Shown here piece by piece: positions 36,923 to 48,900 of a stretch of 64,000 nucleotides of DNA. The translations under genes were made by a program, and so were the position numbers. The stretch's first letter is position 1, and each line of letters opens with the position of its first letter. This DNA is from Punica granatum. Its lineage: Eukaryota; Streptophyta; Magnoliopsida; Myrtales; Lythraceae. Below the pieces are notes generated by a model, which was not told the DNA's origin, made no database searches, and saw nothing but the letters and a program-made list of their open reading frames with translations. The DNA is taken from positions 5,084,001-5,148,000 of the forward strand of contig NC_045131.1 in the NCBI RefSeq assembly GCF_007655135.1. The letters are read 5' to 3'.

Positions 36923-37716
36923 AATTTTCCTCTTTTCTTGGATTGTGACGGGTCGTGCATGTCTCAAAACGTAATATGGTCATATAGGAGATATACATAA
37001 TGCACGATGTCTGATCCGTCCCCTCATCCAAATTTCAATTGTGGACCATTATCTTCAAGAAAACTGTCCCGATTGTGTATTTCAGAGTCGACAGTCGCTC
37101 TTTCGACTATTAGCGCCAAACGTTACGATGGATTCGGACGTACTTTCGTTCGTGTCTAATAGGATGTGCGTACCTCTTCAGTATTGCAAGTTCATATAAA
37201 AAGTGATGCTGCATTCCGAATATAGAATACATATGTCCCATCGGTTTATTATCTTCCCACTCATTGTGATGAATTACGAAATTAATATCTGAGAAGAGAA
37301 ACTTCTTATTATAATACTAAGTTTTTTGACCCGTGCATTGCACAAAAATTTTACAATAAATATAATTGTATTGACCTAATTCAAAAGTTAAATTGCTTTT
37401 TTTGTTAAATTTCAAAAATTTATACAAAATTGTTTATCATAACTTTTATGAACACATTAAAAATAATATATTTCATGTCCAATATATTTATACATATATA
37501 TTAAAATTTATTAAGTATTTTTATTTATAAACTCTTAATTTATTATGCATTTACTAATTTAATGCTATTAGTCTTAATTGCATTAAGTAATTCTAATTAG
37601 TGATGAACTTATTTATTATTTTAAATAAAATATAGAATTATGTTTACATGATTTAATTGAATATTAATTACCATTAAATACCTATTTAATTGAAAACGAA
37701 AAAGAAAAGTAATGGA

Positions 37717-37915
37717 CAATAGAAAGACATAATTATTATATTGATATTATTACTAAAGGATCAGAATGTAACTTCCTTTTCAAGAATTTAAACATTAATG
37801 AAGATTAACGAATCCTTATGGATCCGAATGGTACTGATTGAAAAAGGTCAATTTACCAAAGTTAAATAATCATAATTATTAATTATTCATACAATGGATT
37901 GTATATATGTATTTA
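37717..37915 (+). repeat. Dispersed ~180-bp repeat, copy A
   Basis: Begins near ACAATAGAAAGACATAATTAT and matches, with scattered changes, a second copy starting near 38216. Shared words include TATTATTACTAAAGGAT and AGAATGTAACTTC. Probably an internal direct repeat of a non-autonomous element or an old local duplication. Confidence 0.6.
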
Positions 37916-38215
37916 AAGCTATACCCCAATTTATTGTATCATTTTCAACGTTATATATATATATATAAATATATATTATTAAAAGTTTTGTGAATATATT
38001 AAATATAATATATTTCATATATATAAATAAGACATGAGTTTAATACTGGTTGTTATCTTGCTCTTTTAAAACCAAGGAGTCATTATAAGACAATTAACAT
38101 ATATAAAGAAATTCACGAAAAGTTCGGAGACTAAATCTTCCAATTGAATTATCACTTGTAGACGAAGTTTTTATCCAATTGTTTCATAACATGAAGAGAA
38201 TTCATATAGATCTAC

Positions 38216-38400
38216 AACAATAGAAAGACATAATTATCATATTAATATTATTACTAAAGGATTAGAATGTAACTTCATTTTTAAGAATTTAAAGACTAAT
38301 GAAGAGTAACGGATTCCTATGGATCCGAATTGTAGTAATTGGAAAAAGTAAATTTGTCATATTTAAAATATCATAATTATTATACACTTCATATATATTT
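38216..38400 (+). repeat. Dispersed ~180-bp repeat, copy B
   Basis: Direct copy of the segment at 37717, about 500 bases downstream. Similarity runs through CTATGGATCCGAAT into an AT-rich end. Confidence 0.6.
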
Positions 38401-40740
38401 TTTTTGTTCATATTATTTGTTCAATAATATTGTACAATTATTTATCGTTGTGCCACTATTTAAAATAGGGAATACAACTTTATATATATATAGATGATTA
38501 AGCAGAACAAAACAAAAACAATTATACATAAATATATGTGTGTGTATATATATAATATGTATATATATCCAGCTTTGTTCCGGCTGTGTCCTGGGCGCGT
38601 CCCATGGTTTCGGTTCCAAAGCAAAAGGCTGATAATTTATATGGACGCACCAAATATATAAAAGAGCCCACCGCCTTCCTCGATCGCCCCCATTATATGA
38701 TTTCTGCATTTTTATCGGCTTTTAAAATCTGACCAACTTTCCATTCCACCAAAAAAATATATATATCTGCAGTAATTTTTTGTTTTGTTTTTGCAAGTGA
38801 ATACTCTAATAAATCTCACTGTATATAATAAGATTAATTTTTTTTATATAGACAATTATAACATCTCAACATCTTACAATTTTTTGTGGTTCAAGACTGA
38901 GTCGATTCCTGTCGCATGTATGTCCCAGTTTAGTTGTCCTCCCGTTCATTTGCCTCGCCAGTTCACTAGTAGATATAAGTCTGGATGTCTCTTGACCACC
39001 ATGAACCACATTGAACTTTGTCCTCGTCCTCGACTCACCCGACCCCGTAATTTCCTTTTAGTTTTTTTGTTTTAATTTGGGTAATTTTTTCTAACGTTTG
39101 CAGGTTTATAATTAGGTAGAAGAACAGCTCAGAAGCAGAAATCATGTTAATGTTTGGAGGGAGACAGCCAGCACCCAGCAGTTCCCTTCGCTAAAGCTCC
39201 TCCCACGATCTCAACCGTTCATCTGCCTCCACGTGTAACCACAACCGCGTAGTTATTTGACAAACATATATATATTTTGGTTAATAATAGATTTTTTATA
39301 TACTAATTGAAAATTCTCATTGAATTGTGTCAGTGTCACATGATATACCCATTAGATATAAGACTCTCCGACATCAAATTATTTCTTTCTCTGCTTTCGC
39401 AGTTTCGCCTTCATTTACTTAATTTAATTTAACTAGTCATACTCATCTAAACAAATGGAAATATAATTAACTAATACGTTGGTAGAATAATGGTTTAATA
39501 GTATTAGGCTAGTAGAAGCGGGGCCGTATCCCTTGTTTTCTATATCACAAGGTAATGTCCTTTTCCCACGAAACATTGGTCTCAAGATTCACTGTTTGAC
39601 ACTCCTCAATCCTTTCAATTATTTCCCCCTTTTTGACCCCATTGCCTTGAATTATTTGTCCCGGATGCGACCTACCGATCATAAGTAGCAGGAGCTGGTC
39701 CCTCCGAGGCTCGACGGGACTGATGGATCTTGACATGAGCCCACAGAATTTGGATACGATAAGAAGAAGAGCTAATAAAAGACTCCGGACGGACGTGTCC
39801 AATACTGAGATGTTACGAATTTCATATATGTACCATAAAGATTATATGTTTGAGAGATCTTCTTGATTCTCATCATTAGTCGTGACAACGATGAAAACTC
39901 ACAGCGTTGAAAAATGAATGCTGATGATCATAACATTATGCACTGAAATCTCACGACAGCTCCGTTTCATGCATTATTGTCATTAACCAAGTTTAGCTCA
40001 TACGTTGGTGTTTCTATTTGGTATAATCTTGCAAGGTTCTTGTCAAAGATGTGGTGCAAAAGCTCAGCAACTTGAATCCCTAGACAAAGCAAATTTGGGA
40101 CATCCTAATTCAACTTTTATGGAATTCCGTCAAAGTCTTTCCTTTAGAAGATATTATGTCTTCAGCCCCTCCACAAATAACAAACAAAGCAATTAATAAA
40201 TAAAGAAACGTCCACGGGAAAAAAAAAAAAGGGTAAAAGAAAGCTTTCCATTCTTTTAACAACGGATAGTATTATTAGTTGTGCTTCCAAGTTCTTTCCG
40301 AATGTCAAACTTTCCTCTCTACCTTCCAACCTTAAAGCACCTTGGCTTGCTTACAGCTGGATTTACATAAATTATTATTGATGAATCTAAACAAAATGGA
40401 TACAAAGGGTTAGGAGGAACCTAAAATGGGTGATGAATATTAAGGAGCCAAACTTATATAGAGTTCCAAAGAACGTCACGAAAAGATAGGAAGGAATTGG
40501 TGACATGAAGTGGCTTCTATTGCCTGTTCTCGGTCCGTGTCCCAAATGGATTTCGTATTAAACAAGTGGTGAAAGAATATGAAACCATAAAGCTTCAAGA
40601 GGTCTCCATACCCAAAATTAAGTATAAAACCGATGCACGACTGTGACAAATTGAAGGGCGATGGTACAACGTTTTTGTGTCCTTACTTGCACCCTAAGGA
40701 TAAGTAAGAAGAACCTTAATCTCAAAAGAAGAAAAGCAAA

Positions 40741-40759
40741 AGAAGAAGAAGAAGAAGAA
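40741..40759. repeat. (GAA)n microsatellite
   Basis: Short perfect trinucleotide run upstream of the HIPP gene. Confidence 0.8.
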
Positions 40760-40930
40760 AGTTGGCTTAAGAAGACGGTGAGATATTAAAATATCTGTCT
40801 ACTGCATAATTATTAATTAATTCAAAATAATTTAGGAAACACTAATATGATGCCTATGTATCCTCAGACAGGAAATTTAATGAATTGTTTAGTTATGTTT
40901 TGGGGGTCCCACTGCCCCTCTGAAATGGCC

Positions 40931-40940
40931 TATAAATATA
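40931..40940 (+). promoter_or_regulatory. TATA box of HIPP gene
   Basis: TATAAATATA in the context GGCCTATAAATATAAGG, 195-205 bases upstream of the HIPP start codon. Spacing and sequence fit a plant core promoter. Confidence 0.6.
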
Positions 40941-41134
40941 AGGGAAGGAACATTGGACCCCTCCGTCAAGAAACAGAGGAGCCTTCACTTCGTCCTAAAG
41001 CCCTCCCCTTCTCCTTGGTTTGTTCAAAGGCAAGGAAGGTATATTATTATACACATATAAATACACACATACACATTTGTGTATCAACTCTCAAGTGCTG
41101 TCAAGCCATTGGAGGTCACTGCATTGAAAGAGAC

Positions 41135-41710
41135 ATGGGAGTTGCAGGGACAATAGAGTACTTGTCGGATTTGATGGGCAGCGGCCACGGTCACGGCAAG
41201 AAGAGGAAGCAGTTGCAGACGGTCGAGCTCAAGGTCAGGATGGACTGTGATGGCTGCGAGCTCAAGGTCAAGAACGCCCTCTCCTCCCTCAGTGGTCAGT
41301 ACATCATATTCCGATCTTCTGAATCTTTTCTTAGATAATTCGACATGTTTCAATGAAGCTGATCAATGGAACTCTGTTATGTTTTTTGTAATTTGGTTGC
41401 AGGGGCGAAGAGTGTGGAGGTGAACAGGAAGCAGCAGAAGGTGACGGTGACGGGGTACGTGGAGGCCAGCAAGGTACTGAAAAAGGCCAAGTCGACCGGG
41501 AAGAAGGCCGAGATTTGGCCCTATGTCCCCTACAACTTGGTGGCTCACCCTTATGCCGCCTCTGCCTATGACAAGAAGGCCCCTCCTGGCTTCGTCAGGA
41601 ACATCGAGGCTTCTGCCACCACTGGCACCGTGGCCAAGTTCGGTGGGGATGATCCGTTCAACGTCCATGTGTTCAGCGATGAGAACCCGAATGCCTGCTC
41701 TGTCATGTGA
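41135..41710 (+). CDS. HIPP: Heavy metal-associated isoprenylated plant protein
   Basis: HIPPs are small plant proteins with an HMA metal-binding fold and a C-terminal farnesylation signal, linked to metal handling and stress signalling at membranes and in the nucleus. Two exons (41135-41294 and 41403-41710) give 155 residues, the usual length. The N-terminus is MGVAGTIEYLSDLMG with a His-rich, Lys-rich patch (SGHGHGKKRK). The metal-binding core is MDCDGC (C-x2-C), followed by GAKSVEVNRKQQKVTVTGYV. The conserved C-terminal region reads WPYVPYNLVAHPYA, AYDKKAPPGFVR and FSDENPNACSVM, with CSVM as the CaaX box. It most resembles the HIPP20-25 group. From memory Arabidopsis HIPP23 is the likely counterpart, but I cannot fix the number from sequence alone. 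Confidence 0.93.
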
Positions 41711-43886
41711 ACCGCAGATTGCCTGTGAAAATTGTTGTGCTCATGCTGCTAATTGCGATTTTTAGCACATGATCTTCTTAATGGGTCCTGAAGTTTTGCT
41801 TTTTGGGGGAGCCAAGTAGTGGCCGTTGTAAAAAGTGGTCTTAGGTAATACATATGATGTTTTTTCCCGAGCAGTTTCTTGTTAAAATTTTATTTGCAGA
41901 CCGACTAATATCTGATACATAGTAATGTACCATAGACCGTTCATATGGAGAACTCCTCCGCCAAGAGCGGTGCCATCACATAGACGTTGATCCATTCGTG
42001 TTTTAAGATTACCGATCATCAAACCTGAAATGGTCTCTTTCCGTCGATGAAGAGATCCTCAACTACCCAATTTGATCACGACCTGCTCTAGGCTTAATGT
42101 GAGATGCTGTATTTTGACAGAAATCCTTTGACTACATCATCCCCGTGATGCATGACAATTGACAACAGCTGTGCCTTCACATAAGATGCTTTCAGAGGGT
42201 GATGGAGAGGATCTTACCATTTCTAGGCCGTAGATATGGCTTTTTCCTGAGTAGAGATCATTACATGACATAAGGAACAGACTCTTCTTTGGTTTCACGT
42301 CCTTTTCTAGGTCAATTCTTGTTCGTTATGAGATACACACGAGAGTTGTGATGTTACTGATGTATGCCAAAGTTTAGCCGATTGACTTCGTCCCACTGAG
42401 CCAACTTATGCTACGTAATGCTCTAGCATACCAAATTAATGGCGATGGGCCACATTTACGACGTATAAAATATCAGATAAAACGGATTTCAAGAAATAGA
42501 ATCTGTGTTTCCGTCAAATAAATCTCATAATGAAGAGGTCCATGAACAATGATAGAAAAAAATGTGATGGATGAGCAGACTAGGTGCGCATGTTATAGAC
42601 TCACGGTTAAGCTCTAAATGCCGATAATCAGTCCTAACACAAGGAGTGAGCATTTCTATTGGAGCCTTTAATTGGGAAAAGCAGATACACAGTAAAAGAG
42701 AATGACTTGCGAGCGGCAATCAGGGGGGTTCCCGATCCAACGCGAACATAAACATTCAAACTATTCCATATAATGCCAACAAGAGCCAAACACGGGAACA
42801 AAGCAAAGAGGAAACCGCCACTTTTGTTTTTGCCCCCACAACCTCTTTTTCTCCTTTTCCTGCAGCTTCGGCCTATGATCCGTCAGAAGCGTAAAGAGTA
42901 TTGATCAAAGGAAGCCGAAAAATTGATCTGAGAGGTGGAGGAGGACAGTCACTCACTAGCTTAAGAAGTTATCAAATGTGGCAGGCTAGCGAGACCAATC
43001 AGTTCAACTGGACCTGTATCTTTTTCGCGCGGTGTGTTCTTACCCGTCGTAACTGTTTTTCCTCTGACTCCCGAAGCACAACTTTAATGGAGCGCAAAGC
43101 AAAGAAGAGATTATAAAGCAATGCGTTAACCAGCCATATCCTCTTTAGAATACAATTATGGTCCACATGTTGTCCAAAATCCTCACCAAATCTTGCTCGT
43201 ACACTGATAAAGGCGGTACTGCCTTTCGAAATGAAGAAGAATCCGATAGGCAATGTCAGTATTGCCCGGAGCATTTCCAAGGATCAATAACATTTTTTCA
43301 GTCTGTTGAGCTCATTGCATCCAAACACCAGAAAATGAAAGGCATCCTGACTACCAACTAGATCATGGTACGAATATATACTAACTATGATTCCTTTGCT
43401 TAGATGAATTCAAGGAACTGAACTAACAATGAACAGGAAAAGCCCTCAAAATGAAAACTTTATTGATGATTCATCGCATTGAATATTTCCCGTGGAATTG
43501 AAGCTTCAGAACCGACTTCCTTACAGATGAACACGATTGATTGGACTTAAACCAACATCTCGATATGCATTTTGACACAAAAAGCTGGTGGTGTGGGAAA
43601 TTGATTCTTTCTCCCATATTCTTTCTTCGGGATTCTCAGCAGACTTCCTATTTTGATCAGAGGATGCAATGAGGGCTATTTGATATGGGAGCTCAATTGT
43701 AAAAGCCATGCTGCTCGCTCTCTGAAAAGCTTATAACCTAAAGCACAATAACAGCTATTAGGCGAGCTTGTCCAATGCATACATAGAAGAGCGACAAAGT
43801 TCGAATATATTTGCTGAGTTCAGCAGACCACCCGAGAATGCTAAAATGGCTTTTTCCTACTCTAAAAGACTTGCATGGGCCTGACC
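41711..43886. other. Spacer between HIPP and FKBP16-2
   Basis: This holds the 3' UTRs of two convergent genes (HIPP plus, FKBP minus) and otherwise only short open frames with no recognisable domain, for example minus-strand frames at 43521-43709 and 42999-43280. I do not support a gene here. Confidence 0.5.
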
Positions 43887-45397
43887 TCACTTTGCATTTC
43901 CGGAGTAGATACCGATCAAGTTGATATCATAAAGAAGAGTCGCATTGGCAGGTATGTTGCAGTCCCCTGGATCATATATACGAATATCACTCAAGTTACT
44001 CATAGCATCAATTTAGATTTAAATCGGATATAGGCGAGTATCTGAAGACTTACCAGAAAAACATCCTGCGGGTTCTGGCCCATAAGCTAGCTCGGGAGGA
44101 ATCCGAAGTTTACGTTTTCCGCCTGATGAAATTTGCATTGCAATTGAGTTTCTGAAAGAGTGGCATGTAGAGGAAACACCCGAAAAAGAGGACAGCTCAA
44201 TTCACTTCAAGATCTTACCTACTTGCATCGGTGGCACTCCATTACCTCCTATTATCCCCTGGTCCAGTCCTTTGATTACCTGAACCGAAGACAAATTATA
44301 ATATTGATTAATCACAAATAATGAGAACTCATAGAGCCATATGATACTAAATTCCTGCCTCAGTTAGCTATTTGCTCCTGAATCAGATTGATAGCATTAT
44401 TTTTAGAATTTGCTGAGAATTTCTCTTGAGATGGAACTTGACCAACCTTCTAATGATGGTCTGATAATTGATATTTATACTCTTAGAATAACTTGACCAC
44501 CCATCTGATGATGGTTTAATAATGATGCATGAATTCATGGAATTGACAAATTGACGATGGAGGTAGGATCATGCCTTCCCAACACCGACACGCATAGTTA
44601 GGGGCCTTGCACGCTTGTAGCTGCTGTCGAAAACTGTCCCATCTGCAAACCTTGCGGTATAATGAACCTGCACCAGAAACCAGGACCAAGATTATTCGAT
44701 GCGGAAACCCGACATAAGCTCGAGTGAACGACTAATCTACATGGGAAATGCTTGAAGTAAGATCTCGATGCAAGATCATTTTGTGTTTGAAAAAGATCTA
44801 AAAAGTATATTGAGTTTATGCTGTAATTGCCCAATTTGCTATCAAGGTGTCGAAAAATCTTGGCTTGAAATTCCATTCTCTTTCTTCCTTTTCCGTTCTG
44901 TCTTAACTAAAACGGCCAAAGGGATGCCTCTGGAATTCCATTTTCGGGCAGCCTTCAGCCCTTTCGCATCACGAGAATTCGGATCCCAATAATGATCCTC
45001 TGTTCCTCTGTTCTGGATTATTACGAAAAGGACTCACATTGACAAGCTCACCACGGGGAACCTCCTCGCCCGACCCAACAGTGACATCACAGTACCCGAG
45101 CCCTGACTTTGCATAGCTGAGCTCACACAGGGGCTCTCCGACCGTCGCATAGTACTCCACTCTCGTTGCATCGGCCTTCAACGGCGAAAGGCCCAGAACA
45201 GCCGCCGCCAAGAACCCGACACCCGCATTGATCAGAGACTTCCCCGACTGCACTGACGAAGGACAAGGAGAAGAAGAGGAGGAGGAGGAGCAACAGTGTA
45301 CAACAGACAGAGAAGCAGGGGAATTGGGTTTAAGGTAAGAGGAGGAGGAGGTGTTAAGTTTTGGTGCAGACAAGGTCAGAGTGGGGATTGTTGCCAT
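43887..45397 (-). CDS. PNSL4: Lumenal FKBP16-2 / PnsL4 peptidyl-prolyl isomerase
   Basis: This is an FKBP-type immunophilin of the thylakoid lumen. The Arabidopsis counterpart is PnsL4, a lumenal subunit of the chloroplast NDH complex used in cyclic electron flow. Five exons on the minus strand (45397-45038, 44667-44575, 44279-44219, 44122-44054, 43966-43887) give 220 residues in frame. Residues 1 to about 50 are a Ser-rich chloroplast transit peptide. A hydrophobic stretch (INAGVGFLAAAVLGLSPLKADA) fits a thylakoid lumen signal with a cleavage site. The FKBP domain follows: SGLGYCDVTVG, VHYTARFADGTVFDSSYKRARPL, VIKGLDQGIIG, GGKRKLRIPPELAYGPEPAG, NIPANATLLYDINLIGIY. Cys residues in the SGLGYCD and CFSGDC motifs are typical of lumenal FKBPs. 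Intron 2 needs a GC donor (AAG|GCATGA), since no GT keeps the frame. Confidence 0.92.
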
Positions 45398-45980
45398 CTT
45401 CGCACGAGCAAGTGAGGCGAGTTGAGCTCAAAGCTCAGTGGCTATGGAGGACGGAAGAAGAGGAGAGCCGGTGGGCTGAGCTATGCAATGGCTATGGCAG
45501 GGGATTGGATTGGATTGGACAACATGGCTTTTGGGCTCTTCTGCGTATCCAACCGTTGATTTTTGGATAGTGCGAAAATCTAACTGTCCGTTCCCCCGGT
45601 ACAACTGTGCTCTTTCTAGTCCCCTACTTTTTATTTCTTCTATTGTAGTCCCTATACTTTACCGGAACCGTCAGGAGAGTACGGCTCCGACATGATATGG
45701 CGTAATCATACATAGACATACTACGAACCGATCGAAATCCACGAGAAATAGTCACTTTAAACTATAGTGGTTGGATTCATGAACTATAAAACTTGCTTGT
45801 ATATCTCGATAACCGGTTTCTTCTCTCTCACCCTCTCTAACCTTTATCAGAATGAGTAGTACGCCAACTTGAGCCACAGAAATGCATCACCAGAATTAAG
45901 CAAGAAAAAGGTTTCCAACCATAGGAGTTTCAAAAGTCGAACATCAACAAGAAACAACTGAAGGTTCCCAAATTCATGCA
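45398..45980. other. FKBP16-2 promoter / MADS 3' region
   Basis: Upstream region of FKBP16-2 and 3' UTR of the MADS gene. No gene seen. Confidence 0.5.
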
Positions 45981-48900
45981 TCAAGTTTGGAAAACTATCT
46001 CGATGTCGTCCAAGTTCGTCAAATCCTCTGCTAAAGCATACCCATCCAGTTCCCAGCTGCTAATACCCTCTTGATCAACAGCTCCATCTAAACTCGGCGA
46101 TGCAACATCTGCCAACATAGCCTGCTCAGAATTAGTCAAATCGTTAGAAATAATAAGAACAATATATAATAACAATTATTGGTATAAAAACTGGCCGAAA
46201 CGTGTTATTTATCTGAGAATAGAGTGGATTCATGTGCTGTAAATTTGTTCAACCGATCCAGTAATTTAATTTACCTCAGTAGAAAGCGGATCGGGCACGT
46301 CTAAGTTCCCTGGACCCTCATCTGTGGTTGGATTTGCTTGATGATTCAGATGAGCTGGGAGTTGAACTTCATTTCCAGTTGCAGCAGTATTACTTCCACC
46401 ACCCACAACAGCAGTATTACTTCCACCACCCACAACAGCAGTATTACTTCCACCACCCACGAAGATATTGGAGGAGCTCAAATTGTTGAAGAATGGCCCT
46501 AGCACTGGTGGCGATAAGTTCCTAACCAATAGACGGGATCGGAATTCATCATTCAAAGTTTTTGGGACTAAAAATAGCTAAAAAGTTGTATCACGTTATA
46601 AGAGTGTCGAGAATACTGTGGAATGTTCTGGGATTCCGAAACTGTGGCAGTGCTCAGCTCATAATGTGGTGGCAGGATGAAGTTCGGGTCTGGATAGGAA
46701 CTGGTATTACCACCGATAGCTGGAAATTGAGGCAATGGCATTGCGGCAAGGTAATGATTGTGCTGAGTAGTTAAGTTGCTCTGGCAATAGAAAAGTACCA
46801 AATGACCATATCTAGTTATGGACTCCAAGCATAAACCCTTTTTTCTATAGTTAAAATTAATCAAATGTATCTTGTGGAGAACATGTACCAAGTAATAGCT
46901 GAATTCCTGAGTATAGGATTGCTGGATCATTATAGGAGCATGACTCTGCCCCGGTGCTGCCTGCTCTTTGTGGATCATCAAATCAATCAGTCAAACATGG
47001 AAACAATCATAAGCTATTAGCTACTTGCCAAAAATTCAGAGGTGCGTACCTGAAACGGAGAGACTGGGAAGCCTGGGATCGATAGGTTCATTCTGTGACT
47101 GCCAGATGCTTTGACGACTGATCCGTGGAAGCTGTACAAGAACATTTGCATGGCCAACAACAGCATTACAAGAGGTTAATGATATGTAGTAATGTGATTT
47201 CACCATGATGCGTTGCTGTCCCTTATTCTAATATCCAAGTAACCATACATCTACATATTCAAATGACTAATATTTTGGAGGCAACAATTAAGACTAATGT
47301 GTTAGACAAAAGGTTCAGGAAATAGAACGTGTTAACCTGTTTGAGTCAATGATCCAGTTATGATGCTGCACGCAGTGCGGGTTCCCTGTTTGGCGTTGTG
47401 CGCCCAACAGCAGCTCATTCAAACCGCAGTTGTAGCTATACAGAAATGGACGCCTGACATACTGTGTTTCTACATCCATCTGGTACTTCATTCATATGGA
47501 AGAAGAAAAATGGCTAATTTAGATGAACTTGATGCAGTCGAGGAAAAGGCAGAAGAAAAAATTAATTTCTTTAATTGTGCACCTGAAACGCGAGGGGTCT
47601 GTAAATAGTTGTCATAGTACCGAGCAACATTTTCTGGTGCACAATTGAAGAGTGGAACAAGTCATATTACTTATTTGCAAAATTTCAAGGGGAAAAATTC
47701 TATCCAAAACCCATTCAAAGCATGAATTCAACTAAGACAAGTACCTTAATTTGGTTTTTCTAGTGTATCATTAAAGAGTGACAAGAAAGGATAAGATGCA
47801 AACTTTGGGTGCCACAATGTGAATAAATAAAAAGATTCCGGCTTACCTTTTTTTCTGTAACAAGGCACAAACTTCTCTTCAAGTTGTCCTCGCAACACAG
47901 CAATTCAGCTGGTGAGGGTTCATGTTTCTGATCCGGCTCATATTCCCTAATTTTTCCACACCAGACAAAATAAAAATAAAAATGATAAAAAAAATAAACA
48001 ATAGTAATAATAATAACTATTGCAAAATAAATAATAGCAATTCGATTAGGAGTTTTACGTAAGTAATTTACCTTAGAGATGCCTCCATCACCTCGAGTTC
48101 AATTTCAGACCTCCTGACAAGTTGCTCCAAATGCTTTGAGATGAGATCGATCAACAGAATAGACATCAATCAAAAAAGGTTGTTTGATCGGTAAAGTAAT
48201 GGATAATAAGGACTTAGTTTTAGTTTTATAAAGGGACAACAAGATGATGATAATTATATCGCTTTGGGGAACGTTGTATACTCACTTTGATTCTTGAAGC
48301 ATCAAGAGCCGCACCGCATTGCATCGATAAAATGAACATCGATACAAGGAAAATTAAATACTTAATTAGAAACTGTTTGAATTTGTAAGTCTTGTTGATG
48401 CGTAATAATATAGAGACCTTGATGAAGCGAGACTAGACAATACAAAGCAAACGGAAGAAGTAAGGAAGATTTTATGTACTGATTGTCGAGAAAATTCAGC
48501 TTGTCTTCATTGACATCGATGTGCGCGATCTGTTCGAGCCTATGGACTTTCTCCTGCAATTTATTTGTTGCTCCAGATTGTTAACGTTACTAAATGAAAA
48601 ATCTATTCCGGCGAAGGAGTTGGCCGAAAAATATGAAAATGAGGGATCAGAGATTTGCCTGGACATTTGTAATATGACTGGTCAATTGTCCATAGCAACG
48701 AGCCCCCGTCCAGTTTGATCAAGTACATATCAATGCCAGCAAAATGAGAGAGAGAAATTCGAGTGATTAATTTGAAGAGAAAAAATAGATGATGAATTGA
48801 TTGAAAATAATAATATGAAGATTATTATGCGTAAGAGCACCATTAAAAAAACTTATAATTTATGTACCGATTTCTCTTATCTGCTGGCAAATCGATGTAG

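Larger units (their letters stand above)
36930..41134. other. AT-rich spacer with repeat copies, then HIPP leader
   Basis: From 36930 to about 40800 I see no gene. Content includes the word CCCGTGCATTGCAC at 37330, seen in many plant repeats, two copies of a ~180-base repeat (listed separately), TA-rich runs near 37960 and 38530, and a GAA run at 40741-40759. The last few hundred bases are the HIPP promoter and leader. Confidence 0.5.

Noticed and set aside
39545..39802. 85-codon minus-strand frame, possibly a retroelement scrap
   Set aside because: It has a hydrophobic start but no recognisable gag, integrase or polymerase motif, no LTRs and no neighbouring coding remains.
40005..40196. 63-codon plus-strand frame upstream of HIPP
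   Set aside because: Short, no motif and isolated in an AT-rich spacer.
42999..43709. Two minus-strand frames between HIPP and FKBP16-2
   Set aside because: No conserved motif, no consistent splice pattern and no promoter. Possibly FKBP 3' region or non-coding RNA, but unsupported.
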